Part shown: one piece after another, positions 1 through 6,213 of the stretch
Numbering within the stretch: the first letter of the stretch is position 1
How the letters are laid out: each line of letters opens with the position of its first letter
Source: JBDSTZ01 sp039927975
GTDB lineage: Bacteria; Pseudomonadota; Gammaproteobacteria; Burkholderiales; Burkholderiaceae_D
Direction: 5' to 3'
Length of the DNA stretch: 11,458 nucleotides
NCBI GenBank assembly: GCA_039927975.1
Contig: JBDSTZ010000244.1
Coordinates: 1 to 11,458, forward strand
Notes under the pieces: generated by a model
Databases searched by the model: none
What the model was told of the DNA's origin: nothing
The model's input: the letters and a program-made list of their open reading frames with translations, nothing else
Made by a program: the position numbers and the translations under genes

Positions 1-158
1 CGGCGCAACGGAACAGCCCCGCCAGGGCCGTGCATACCCATAAAACAACGACAAACGCACCGGAAACGGCGCGGCGCACTATAATATCCGCTCGCCTTGT
101 AACGTTCTGCCATTAGCTGCCAGCCAACCTTGTCAGCCCAACCGGACTTTTCTAATAT
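1..158. other. Leader region upstream of thrC, no gene recognised
   Basis: This stretch holds no open frame that I can assign. Short frames entering from the left edge end at stops near 41-43 and 82-84 and do not resemble the end of homoserine dehydrogenase, which often precedes thrC in relatives. The only notable signal is an exact TATAAT hexamer at 80-85, listed separately. No strong ribosome binding site precedes the thrC start. Confidence 0.5.
80..85 (+). promoter_or_regulatory. Candidate -10 element for thrC-moeA-moaD
   Basis: TATAAT matches the sigma-70 -10 consensus exactly and would give a 5' leader of about 65-70 nt before the thrC start. No hexamer resembling TTGACA lies 15-19 bp upstream, so either the promoter needs an activator or the match is chance in an AT-richer patch. 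It is the best promoter candidate for the three-gene run, but weakly supported. Confidence 0.35.
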
Positions 159-1637
159 ATGCAATACGTGTCTACCCGCGCCGCCGCATCGGCCGCTTCG
201 TCGTCCCCCCAACAATTTTCGGACATTCTGCTCGGCGGCCTGGCCGCCGACGGCGGTCTGTTCCTGCCTTCGGCCTACCCGCAGGTGAGCGGCGCGGAGC
301 TGGACGCGTGGCGCCAGCTGTCCTACGCCGACCTGGCGTTCGAGATCCTGCGCAAGTTCGCGACCGACATCCCCGAGGCGGACCTGCGGGCGCTGACCGC
401 CAAGACCTATACCAAGGAGGTCTACCGCAACGCCCGCGCCGGCGAAAAGGCCAGCCAGATCACGCCTTTGCGCGTGCTGGAAGAAGGCGACAACGGCACC
501 AAACTGGTGCTGCAGGCGCTGTCGAATGGCCCGACCCTGGCCTTCAAGGACATGGCGATGCAGTTGCTGGGCAATCTGTTCGAGTACACGCTGGCCAAGC
601 AGAACGCGGAACTGAACATTTTCGGCGCCACCTCGGGCGACACCGGCAGCGCCGCCGAATACGCGATGCGCGGCAAGAAGGGCATCCGTGTCTTCATGCT
701 GTCGCCGCACCAGAAGATGAGCGCCTTCCAGACCGCGCAGATGTTCAGCCTCCAGGACCCGAACATCTTCAACATCGCCATCGAGGGCGTGTTCGACGAC
801 GCCCAGGACATGGTCAAGGCGGTGTCCAACGACCTGCCGTTCAAGACCAAACAGAAGATCGGCACCGTCAATTCGATCAACTGGGCGCGCGTCGTGGCGC
901 AGGTGGTGTACTACTTCCGCGGCTACCTGTCGGCCACCACGTCGAACGACCAGAAGGTCTCGTTCACCGTGCCGTCGGGGAACTTCGGCAATATCTGCGC
1001 CGGCCACATCGCCCGCATGATGGGTCTGCCGATCGACAAACTGATCGCCGCCACCAACGAAAACGACGTGCTCGACGAATTCTTCCGCACCGGCGTCTAC
1101 CGCGTGCGCAAGTCGGCCGAGACCTACCACACCAGCAGCCCGTCGATGGACATCTCCAAGGCGTCCAACTTCGAGCGCTTCGTCTACGACCTGGTCGGCC
1201 GCGACGCCGCCCGCGTGCAGGCGCTGTTCCACAAGGTCGAAACCGAAGGCGGCTTCGACCTGTCGGGCAAACCTGGCAGCGACGGCGACGAATTCAAACT
1301 GGTCGCGCAATACGGCTTCCAGTCGGGTAAATCGACCCACAAGGACCGCGTCGACACCATCCGCGACGTTGAAGACGACTACGGCATCACCATCGACACC
1401 CACACCGCCGACGGCATCAAGGTCGCGCGCGAACACCTGGCGCCCGGCGTGCCGATGATCGTGCTCGAAACCGCGCTGGCCGCCAAGTTCAACGAGACCA
1501 TTCTCGAAGCGCTCGGCACCGACGCGGCGCGTCCAGCCGGCTTCGAGGACATCGAATCGCTGCCGCAAAAATTCGTCGTCATGGGCGCGGACGTGGTCAA
1601 AATGAAGGACTACATCGCCGCCCACACCGGCCTGTAA
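159..1637 (+). CDS. thrC: Threonine synthase (PLP-dependent)
   Basis: The 492-aa product converts O-phospho-L-homoserine and water to L-threonine and phosphate, the last step of threonine synthesis, in the cytoplasm. Residues 1-85 match the N-terminal threonine-synthase domain (FSDILLGGLAADGGLFLP at 20-37). The PLP lysine is K130 in GPTLAFKDMA, and the phosphate-binding loop SGDTGSAA lies at 159-166. The length fits the longer ThrC form common in betaproteobacteria and fungi rather than the E. coli form of about 430 residues. The ATG start is chosen because the protein begins in the family's usual way (MQYVSTR); there is no clear Shine-Dalgarno sequence. It is followed after 3 nt by moeA, so the two are almost surely co-transcribed. 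A homoserine dehydrogenase gene is not visible upstream. Confidence 0.97.
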   Translation: MQYVSTRAAASAASSSPQQFSDILLGGLAADGGLFLPSAYPQVSGAELDAWRQLSYADLAFEILRKFATDIPEADLRALTAKTYTKEVYRNARAGEKASQITPLRVLEEGDNGTKLVLQALSNGPTLAFKDMAMQLLGNLFEYTLAKQNAELNIFGATSGDTGSAAEYAMRGKKGIRVFMLSPHQKMSAFQTAQMFSLQDPNIFNIAIEGVFDDAQDMVKAVSNDLPFKTKQKIGTVNSINWARVVAQVVYYFRGYLSATTSNDQKVSFTVPSGNFGNICAGHIARMMGLPIDKLIAATNENDVLDEFFRTGVYRVRKSAETYHTSSPSMDISKASNFERFVYDLVGRDAARVQALFHKVETEGGFDLSGKPGSDGDEFKLVAQYGFQSGKSTHKDRVDTIRDVEDDYGITIDTHTADGIKVAREHLAPGVPMIVLETALAAKFNETILEALGTDAARPAGFEDIESLPQKFVVMGADVVKMKDYIAAHTGL

Positions 1638-1640
1638 GCC

Positions 1641-2882
1641 ATGAGCGAACCCGCCCGCAAGCCGATGCTGTCCGTTGCCGAAGCGCTGGCGTTTCTGCTT
1701 GCCGTGGCGCGCCCGCTCACCGAGACCGAGCAAGTTGCCACGCTGGACGCCAACGGCCGCGTGCTGGCCGCGCCGCAGACGTCGACCATCGACGTGCCGT
1801 CGGCCGACAACACCCAGATGGACGGCTACGCGGTGCGCGCGGCCGATTGCGCCGGCGGCAGCGTCGTATTGCGCATCACGCAGCGTATTCCGGCCGGCCA
1901 GGTAGGCCAGTTCCTGGCGCCTGGCGAAGCGGCGCGCATCTTCACCGGCGCCATGATTCCCGATGGCGCCGACGCCGTCGTCATGCAGGAACAATGCGAA
2001 GCGGTGGGCGACAGCGTCACCGTCAGTCATACGCCGAAAGCGGGCGAATGGATCCGCCGCGCCGGCGAGGACATTAAAACAGGCGCCGTCATCCTTGATC
2101 GCGGCACCCGCCTGCGCAGCCAGGAGCTCGGCCTGGCCGCCTCGGTCGGTCTTGCCCAACTGCCCGTGTTTCGCCGCCTGAAAGTGGCGGTGTTCTTCAC
2201 CGGCGACGAGCTGACCATGCCCGGCGAAGCGCCAGGCGGCGTGCTCGCTCCCGGCGCCGTCTACAATTCAAACCGTTTCACGCTGCGCGCGCTGCTCGAA
2301 AACCTCGGTTGCGACATCACCGATTTCGGCATCGTGCCCGATTCGCTGGATGCCACCCGCGCCAGCTTGCGCCAGGCCGCGCAGGACAATGACCTGATCA
2401 TCACTTCCGGCGGCGTGTCGGTGGGCGAGGAAGACCATATCAAGCCGGCGGTCGAGGCGGAAGGGCGGCTGAATATGTGGCAAATCGCCGTCAAGCCGGG
2501 TAAACCGCTCGCTTTTGGCGAAATCGACAAGCCTGGCGGCGCGGCTTTTTTCCTCGGCTTGCCCGGTAATCCGGTATCGAGCTTCATCACCTTCCTGCTG
2601 TTTGTGCGGCCGTTCATCCTGCGCCTCCAGGGCGCGCGCGACCAGGCGCCGCGCGCATGGCAGACGCGCGCCGATTTCGCCTGGCCCAAGGCCGACCGCC
2701 GCAACGAGTTTCTGCGCGCGCGCATCAACGCCGCCGGCGGCCTCGACCTGTTCCCCAACCAGGGGTCGGGCGTGCTGACTTCAACGGTGTGGGGTGACGG
2801 CGTGATCGACAATCCGCCGGGGCAGGTCATCGCCAGCGGCGACATGGTCCGCTTTATTCCGTTTTCAGAACTGCTTTACTAG
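1641..2882 (+). CDS. moeA: Molybdopterin molybdenumtransferase MoeA
   Basis: The 413-aa product inserts molybdate into adenylated molybdopterin to complete molybdenum cofactor. It shows the family's domain order: an N-terminal region with DNTQMDGYAVR (56-66, conserved Asp61), GEAARIFTGAMIPDGADAV (95-113) and RRAGEDIK (139-146); a MoCF/MogA-like central domain with TGDEL (187-191), SGGVSVGEEDH (256-266), KPGKPL (285-290) and GLPGNPVSS (306-314); and a C-terminal barrel-like domain from about 335. The length is close to E. coli MoeA (411). The start lies 3 nt after the thrC stop with little ribosome-binding sequence, suggesting translational coupling. The pairing of thrC with moeA is familiar from Burkholderiales; the functional reason is not obvious and may be historical. 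Confidence 0.96.
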   Translation: MSEPARKPMLSVAEALAFLLAVARPLTETEQVATLDANGRVLAAPQTSTIDVPSADNTQMDGYAVRAADCAGGSVVLRITQRIPAGQVGQFLAPGEAARIFTGAMIPDGADAVVMQEQCEAVGDSVTVSHTPKAGEWIRRAGEDIKTGAVILDRGTRLRSQELGLAASVGLAQLPVFRRLKVAVFFTGDELTMPGEAPGGVLAPGAVYNSNRFTLRALLENLGCDITDFGIVPDSLDATRASLRQAAQDNDLIITSGGVSVGEEDHIKPAVEAEGRLNMWQIAVKPGKPLAFGEIDKPGGAAFFLGLPGNPVSSFITFLLFVRPFILRLQGARDQAPRAWQTRADFAWPKADRRNEFLRARINAAGGLDLFPNQGSGVLTSTVWGDGVIDNPPGQVIASGDMVRFIPFSELLY

Positions 2883-2890
2883 GAGCGCAC

Positions 2891-3148
2891 ATGCAGATCA
2901 ACCTGCGCTTTTTTGCCAGCGTGCGCGAAGCACTCGGCGTTTCACAGGAAGTGGCCGAGGTGCCGTCCGACGTCGCGACCATCGGCGACTTGCGGGCCCA
3001 CCTGCTCGCGCGCGGCGGCGCGTGGGGCGAGGCCCTGGCCCCGGGCCGTGCGCTGCGCATGGCCTACAACCAGGTGATGTGCGGTCCCGAGGTCACGCTG
3101 ACCGAGGGCTGCGAAGTGGCCTTCTTCCCACCTGTGACCGGCGGCTAG
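2891..3148 (+). CDS. moaD: Molybdopterin synthase sulfur-carrier subunit MoaD
   Basis: This 85-aa ubiquitin-fold protein carries sulfur as a C-terminal thiocarboxylate and, with MoaE, converts cyclic pyranopterin monophosphate to molybdopterin. The diagnostic C-terminal Gly-Gly (84-85, in FFPPVTGG) is present and lies at the very end, as needed for adenylation and thiocarboxylation. NQV near 60-62 and the EGCEVAFFPP stretch are typical of MoaD. An AGGAG sequence at 2881-2885 overlaps the moeA stop and sits 5 nt before the ATG, so this is the best-supported start in the run. MoaE, the catalytic partner that usually follows, is not in the window and must be encoded elsewhere if the pathway works. 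Confidence 0.95.
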   Translation: MQINLRFFASVREALGVSQEVAEVPSDVATIGDLRAHLLARGGAWGEALAPGRALRMAYNQVMCGPEVTLTEGCEVAFFPPVTGG

Positions 3149-3160
3149 CAAGGCCGACGC

Positions 3161-3185
3161 GCCGCTCAGCGCTTGCGTGAGCGGC
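3161..3185. terminator. Hairpin between converging moaD and small membrane gene
   Basis: GCCGCTCA (3161-3168) and TGAGCGGC (3178-3185) form a perfect 8-bp inverted repeat around a 9-nt loop. It lies 13 nt after the moaD stop and contains the stop codon of the converging minus-strand gene, a place where bidirectional terminators are common. Neither side is followed by a run of T, so it does not meet the rule for an intrinsic terminator. It may slow polymerase or protect 3' ends. Confidence 0.4.
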
Positions 3186-3354
3186 TGTACCGGCTGGCGA
3201 CAAACACCGCCGACATGCCCAGCGCGAGGGCGGCCGACATCCCGAGGTTGTCGCCGAACTTCTTGCCGCTCAGCAGATCGACCACGGTGAGGATGGCGAA
3301 CAGGCTGACCGCCGCCACCAGGTACTGCACTATCCAATAGCCCACACCGCGCAT
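3166..3354 (-). CDS. Small two-helix membrane protein, unknown function
   Basis: This gene encodes 62 aa with two predicted membrane helices (about 6-27 and 36-54) joined by a short polar turn (SGKKFGDNLG) and ending in a basic tail (SRYSRSRKR) that should stay in the cytoplasm. I do not recognise a family. Support for a real gene comes from a GGAG ribosome binding site 6 nt before the ATG (complement of 3361-3364), a sensible hydrophobic pattern and isolation from other coding frames. It converges on moaD, and its stop codon sits inside the shared hairpin. It could be a small housekeeping membrane protein of this bacterial group; nothing ties it to molybdenum metabolism except position. Confidence 0.7.
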   Translation of the reverse strand: MRGVGYWIVQYLVAAVSLFAILTVVDLLSGKKFGDNLGMSAALALGMSAVFVASRYSRSRKR

Positions 3355-3383
3355 TCGCTTCTCCAGCCGTTTCAGAAAGATCT

Positions 3384-3417
3384 CATCTTACCCGCTGGCG
3401 GCCCGAATCGCGCGATT
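3384..3417 (-). promoter_or_regulatory. Possible promoter and palindrome upstream of the 62-aa gene
   Basis: On the minus strand a -10-like TAAGAT (complement of 3386-3391) lies upstream of the 62-aa gene. AATCGCGCGATT at 3406-3417 is a perfect 12-bp palindrome falling about where a -35 element would be, and no TTGACA-like hexamer is present. This could be a regulator site replacing a weak -35. It is also downstream of the ArsR-SRPBCC gene, so it might instead mark that gene's 3' end. Confidence 0.25.
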
Positions 3418-3435
3418 ATCGATACGCAGCGCCGT

Positions 3436-4200
3436 TCAAGCCGGGGCCGACCATTGCAGCGAGCCCGGCGTGGTAAGCGTTTCGCCCGTCTCGAGCAGGG
3501 TCTTGAGGCCCGACAGCAGCATCGGCCAGCCGCCGTACAACTGCTCGTTGGCGCCGTCGCGCAGCTGATCGTGGGTGACCACCAGCCGGCACGAATCGGC
3601 CACCTGCGTGATCTCCCAGGTCACGCGCGAGGTGCCTTCGGCGGCCACATCCTCCGCCCACTTTGCGCGAAAGCTCTGCACCAGCCGGCGCGGCGGGTCG
3701 CTCTCGAGAATCTCGCCTTCAACGATTTCCAGGCCGTGGCCGGTGCCGACGTAGCGCGATCCGGCCTGCCAGTCCGATTGCACGATCATCCCGAAATTCC
3801 ATTTGCTGCGGCTGTCGGCGACGGTGATCGCGTCCCACAGCCGTTCCGGCGTGGTCTTGATGTAGATTTCGAATACTTTTTCCATGGTCTCTTGCTCCAG
3901 ATGTTGTTTGAGGTCGCTTAACGCTGCGGCCCATGGCGCTGTGAACTTGCTGACCCAGCGGTCGTGGAGGAGTCGGATCGGCACCGCATTGAGAAAGTGC
4001 AGCTTTTCGCGGCCGCGCCGCTGCACCACCACCAGGCCGGCCGCCTCGAGCAGTTTCAGATGCTTCATCACCCCGAAACGGGTCATCGGCATGTGCTGTT
4101 CAAGCGCGCTCAATGTCTGGCCGTCTTCACGGAACAGGGCATCGAGCAAGCTGCGGCGGGTCGGGTCGGCCAGCGCCTTGAAAACGTCGTCGTCGTCCAT
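3436..4200 (-). CDS. ArsR-type regulator fused to SRPBCC/AHSA1 domain
   Basis: The 254-aa protein joins two domains. Residues 1-95 are a winged helix of the ArsR class (VFKALADPTRRSLLDAL at 6-22, recognition-helix region MTRFGVMKHLKLLEAAGL at 39-56). Residues 106-254 are an SRPBCC/AHSA1 helix-grip fold (MEKVFEIYIKTTPERLWDAI start, GWPMLLSGLKTLLETGE near the end). The cysteine metal site of true ArsR/SmtB proteins is absent, so it is probably not a metal sensor; the hydrophobic pocket may bind an unknown ligand. The ATG at 4200 is chosen over an upstream GTG (4230) and ATG (4212) because a strong promoter overlaps those codons. An internal ATG at 3885 with GGAG 9 nt upstream could also yield the SRPBCC domain alone. 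The gene lies 45 nt after the XRE gene, on the same strand. Confidence 0.88.
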   Translation of the reverse strand: MDDDDVFKALADPTRRSLLDALFREDGQTLSALEQHMPMTRFGVMKHLKLLEAAGLVVVQRRGREKLHFLNAVPIRLLHDRWVSKFTAPWAAALSDLKQHLEQETMEKVFEIYIKTTPERLWDAITVADSRSKWNFGMIVQSDWQAGSRYVGTGHGLEIVEGEILESDPPRRLVQSFRAKWAEDVAAEGTSRVTWEITQVADSCRLVVTHDQLRDGANEQLYGGWPMLLSGLKTLLETGETLTTPGSLQWSAPA

Positions 4201-4207
4201 GGATTCA

Positions 4208-4237
4208 ATCATAGGTGACCATTTGGTCACATGTCAA
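4208..4237 (-). promoter_or_regulatory. ArsR-SRPBCC promoter with built-in operator
   Basis: On the minus strand TTGACA (4232-4237) and TATGAT (4208-4213) are separated by 18 bp. The first is a perfect -35 and the second a 5/6 match to the -10. The spacer contains GTGACC-AAAT-GGTCAC (4215-4230), a perfect 6-bp inverted repeat. The predicted transcription start is at about 4200-4201, at the A of the chosen ATG, implying a leaderless mRNA. An operator filling the spacer would let a bound dimer block polymerase, the classic layout for autorepression by a winged-helix regulator. The elements are seen directly; binding by this gene's own product is inferred. Confidence 0.75.
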
Positions 4238-4245
4238 GCGGCGCA

Positions 4246-4443
4246 TCACTCGGCCTCCGGCAGGAAGATCGCCTCGATCGGCTTGTTGAACAATTTGGCG
4301 ATGGCGAACGCAAGTGGCAGGCTGGGGTCGTATCGCCCTGTCTCGATCGCGTTGACGGTCTGGCGCGACACCAGTAGCAGGTCGGCCAGGTGGGCCTGGC
4401 TCCAGCCATGGTCGGCGCGCAGTTGGCGAATCAGGTTGTTCAT
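4246..4443 (-). CDS. Small XRE-family HTH regulator
   Basis: This 65-aa DNA-binding protein consists of a single Cro/CI-type helix-turn-helix (GWSQAHLADLLLVSRQTVNAIETGRYDPSLPLAFAIAKLF, about 13-52) and a short acidic tail (LPEAE). It belongs to the compact XRE group recognisable by SRQTVNAIE.GRYDPSL, usually found beside a small membrane protein gene. The ATG at 4443 overlaps the upstream gene's stop as ATGA, so translation is probably coupled; a longer start at 4464 would lie well inside the upstream gene and add seven unlikely residues. It probably represses its own operon through the inverted repeat at 4846-4863. No enzyme or sensor domain is present, so any signal must come from the partner or from protein level. 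Confidence 0.92.
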   Translation of the reverse strand: MNNLIRQLRADHGWSQAHLADLLLVSRQTVNAIETGRYDPSLPLAFAIAKLFNKPIEAIFLPEAE

Positions 4444-4829
4444 CGGTTGGCCCACGCACGCCACAGTCCCACCACGCCCCAGACAGCGGCCATCAGCGGC
4501 CAGACCCAGAACATCGACTGCTTCGGAAAGCCCGCGGTTTCGAGGAAGCCGTAGGTGACCGAGGCCCCCGCCACCACGGCGGCGGCGATGCCGAAGGTCT
4601 CCAGCGTGAACTTGCGCTGGTATTCATCGATGCGCCGGACGTGGCGCGCCAGCGCCCAGATCATCAGGCCGAAACCGGCCATCGGCATGACCAGAAGGAC
4701 GGTGCGCAACGGACCTTCGGTCATTGGCCTGCCGTAGACGAGCGAGCCGACCAGCAAGGCCACGTAGATGGCCAAGGCGATTCCCATTTCGCGGTAGTAG
4801 AGGTGCATGATGTGCTTATTGTGTCCCAC
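4440..4829 (-). CDS. Four-helix membrane protein paired with XRE regulator
   Basis: The 129-aa product has four predicted membrane helices (about 16-33, 44-62, 78-96, 106-123). A charged loop between helices 2 and 3 (RHVRRIDEYQRKFTLE, 62-77) is the most distinctive part. I know this kind of protein only as the conserved, uncharacterised partner of small XRE regulators and give it no function. The start is a GTG with AGGAG 8 nt upstream (complement of 4838-4842); the in-frame ATG at 4808 lacks such a site. The stop overlaps the XRE start. The arrangement suggests the membrane protein is the operon's effector or signal input and the XRE protein its repressor. It could equally sense or answer an envelope stress; the sequence does not say. 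Confidence 0.85.
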   Translation of the reverse strand: MGHNKHIMHLYYREMGIALAIYVALLVGSLVYGRPMTEGPLRTVLLVMPMAGFGLMIWALARHVRRIDEYQRKFTLETFGIAAAVVAGASVTYGFLETAGFPKQSMFWVWPLMAAVWGVVGLWRAWANR

Positions 4830-4845
4830 GTTCGCTTCTCCTGGC

Positions 4846-4863
4846 TGTAAAGTATGCTTTACA
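4846..4863. promoter_or_regulatory. Operator TGTAAAG-TATG-CTTTACA
   Basis: This is a perfect inverted repeat with 7-bp arms and a 4-bp spacer. It lies just downstream of the -10 hexamer and covers the predicted transcription start (about 4856) of the membrane protein-XRE operon. Its size suits a dimer of a small XRE protein, and its location suits repression. A second CTTTACAT copy of the arm lies at 4897-4904, beyond the -35 element. Binding by the neighbouring XRE protein is inferred from position only. Confidence 0.75.
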
Positions 4864-4891
4864 TATTAGGCGGGCCGCAAAGCGATGTCAA
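4863..4891 (-). promoter_or_regulatory. Promoter of the membrane protein-XRE operon
   Basis: On the minus strand TTGACA (4886-4891, perfect -35) is followed after exactly 17 bp by TAATAT (4863-4868, 4/6 match to the -10). The predicted start at about 4856 gives a leader of roughly 27 nt containing AGGAG 8 nt before the GTG start. Together with the overlapping inverted repeat this is a complete repressible promoter. Confidence 0.75.
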
Positions 4892-4928
4892 GCAACCTTT
4901 ACATCTATTTTGCGGGGCCGATCTCCAC

Positions 4929-4934
4929 TACAAT
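4929..4934 (+). promoter_or_regulatory. Candidate -10 of the flavoprotein gene
   Basis: TACAAT (5/6 match to TATAAT) would start transcription near 4941, about 25 nt before the chosen flavoprotein start at 4966. The -35 position holds only a T-rich stretch (4906-4913). The CTTTACAT half-site at 4897-4904 lies just upstream of that, so the divergent XRE regulator could touch this promoter as well. Confidence 0.45.
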
Positions 4935-4965
4935 GCGGCTCCCGTCCTTCGCCCCCGATCCGTCC

Positions 4966-6213
4966 ATGAACCAGCTTCCCCGCACCGCCCGCGTCGCCGT
5001 CATCGGCGGCGGCCCCGCCGGCCTGATGGCGGCAGAGGTGCTCGGCCAGGCCGGTGTCGCGGTCGACCTGTACGACGCAATGCCGTCCGTGGGACGCAAG
5101 TTTCTGTTGGCCGGCAAGGGCGGCATGAACATCACGCACGCCGAACCGTACGCCGATTTCATCGGGCGCTACGGCCAGCGCGAGGCGCAGCTGCTCCCCT
5201 GGCTTGACCAGTTCACGCCGAGTGATGTACGCGCTTGGATACACGCACTCGGCATCGACACCTTCGTCGGCAGCTCCGGCCGCGTGTTCCCGGCAGATAT
5301 GAAGGCGGCGCCCTTGCTGCGCGCCTGGCTGCACCGTCTGCGCGAAGCGGGCGTGCGCTTCCACATGCGCCACCGCTGGCTCGGCTGGCGCGATGCTCAA
5401 TTACTGTTTGCCACCGAAGAGGGCGAACGTCTGGCCGGTGCCGACGCCGTGATCCTGGCGCTGGGCGGCGGCAGCTGGGCGCGGCTCGGTTCCGACGGTG
5501 CCTGGGTGCCGATTCTCGAACAGGCCGGCGTGCAGGTCGTCCCGCTGGCGCCGTCGAATTGCGGATTCGACACTGACTGGAGCGCGCATTTCAGCGCGCA
5601 GTACGCCGGCGCGCCCTTGACCACGGTGGCGATCAGCGCGCGCGATGCGCACGGCGTGCTGGCGCGTCGCCAGGGACAGTTCGTGATCACCGCGAGCGGC
5701 GTCGAAGGCAGCCTGATTTACGCCCTGTCGGCCGCCCTGCGCGAGCAGATCGCCGCCGAGGGCAGCACGACCATCTACCTCGACCTGGCGCCCGATTTTT
5801 CGACCGAAAAGGTGGCCGCCGAAGTGACCCGCCCGCGCGGCGCGCGCTCGATGTCGAGCCACCTGCAAAGCCGTCTCGGCATCAAGGGCGTGAAATCAGG
5901 TTTGCTGCGCGAATGCCTGTCGAAAGAATCCTTTGCCGACACGGCGCAGCTGGCCGTGGCCATCAAGATGCTGCCGCTGGTGCTGCGCCGGCCGCGCCCC
6001 ATCGACGAGGCGATCAGCAGCGCCGGTGGGGTGCGTTTCGAGGCGCTGGACGGCGCCGCGCCGATGCTGCGCGCGCTGCCCGGCGTGTTCGCCGCCGGCG
6101 AGATGCTGGACTGGGAAGCGCCGACCGGCGGCTATCTGCTGACGGCCTGCTTTGCCAGCGGCCGCGCCGCCGCACGTGCCGCGCTCGAGTGGATCGGCCG
6201 CGCCGACGCTTAG
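4966..6213 (+). CDS. BaiN/HI0933-like flavoprotein, PP_4765 group
   Basis: The 415-aa predicted FAD-dependent oxidoreductase has the dinucleotide-binding motif VAVIGGGPAG at 10-19, followed by the family signature GRKFLLAGKGGMNITHAEP (about 43-61). A second motif, LALGGGSWARLGSDGAW, lies in the middle, and a C-terminal FAD-contacting segment reads AGEMLDWEAPTGGYLLTACFASGRAA. These match the HI0933/BaiN superfamily and most closely the TIGR03862 (PP_4765) subgroup, whose substrate is unknown; BaiN itself acts on bile-acid intermediates, which is not a safe guess here. In-frame ATGs at 4885 and 4933 would lie upstream of or inside the promoter, so 4966 is preferred. No signal peptide is seen. 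Its stop lies in a triplicated 14-bp repeat shared with the converging GIN gene. Confidence 0.88.
   Translation: MNQLPRTARVAVIGGGPAGLMAAEVLGQAGVAVDLYDAMPSVGRKFLLAGKGGMNITHAEPYADFIGRYGQREAQLLPWLDQFTPSDVRAWIHALGIDTFVGSSGRVFPADMKAAPLLRAWLHRLREAGVRFHMRHRWLGWRDAQLLFATEEGERLAGADAVILALGGGSWARLGSDGAWVPILEQAGVQVVPLAPSNCGFDTDWSAHFSAQYAGAPLTTVAISARDAHGVLARRQGQFVITASGVEGSLIYALSAALREQIAAEGSTTIYLDLAPDFSTEKVAAEVTRPRGARSMSSHLQSRLGIKGVKSGLLRECLSKESFADTAQLAVAIKMLPLVLRRPRPIDEAISSAGGVRFEALDGAAPMLRALPGVFAAGEMLDWEAPTGGYLLTACFASGRAAARAALEWIGRADA

Noticed and set aside
130..158. TTGTCA-N17-TAATAT directly before thrC.
   Set aside because: Good spacing and hexamers, but the start point would fall inside the thrC coding sequence, so it cannot make the full-length mRNA.
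3161..3185. Calling the hairpin a certain intrinsic terminator.
   Set aside because: The stem is perfect but neither strand has the following T-run; it is kept only as a low-confidence candidate.
4200..4230. Longer ArsR-SRPBCC starts (GTG at 4230, ATG at 4212).
   Set aside because: They lie within the promoter spacer and -10 region; transcription is predicted to begin at about 4200, and the family normally begins with the VFKALADP segment near the N-terminus.
4885..4965. N-terminal extension of the flavoprotein from ATG 4885 or 4933.
   Set aside because: The extra residues are not family-like, and the frame would start within the divergent XRE promoter or the flavoprotein's own -10 (4929-4934).
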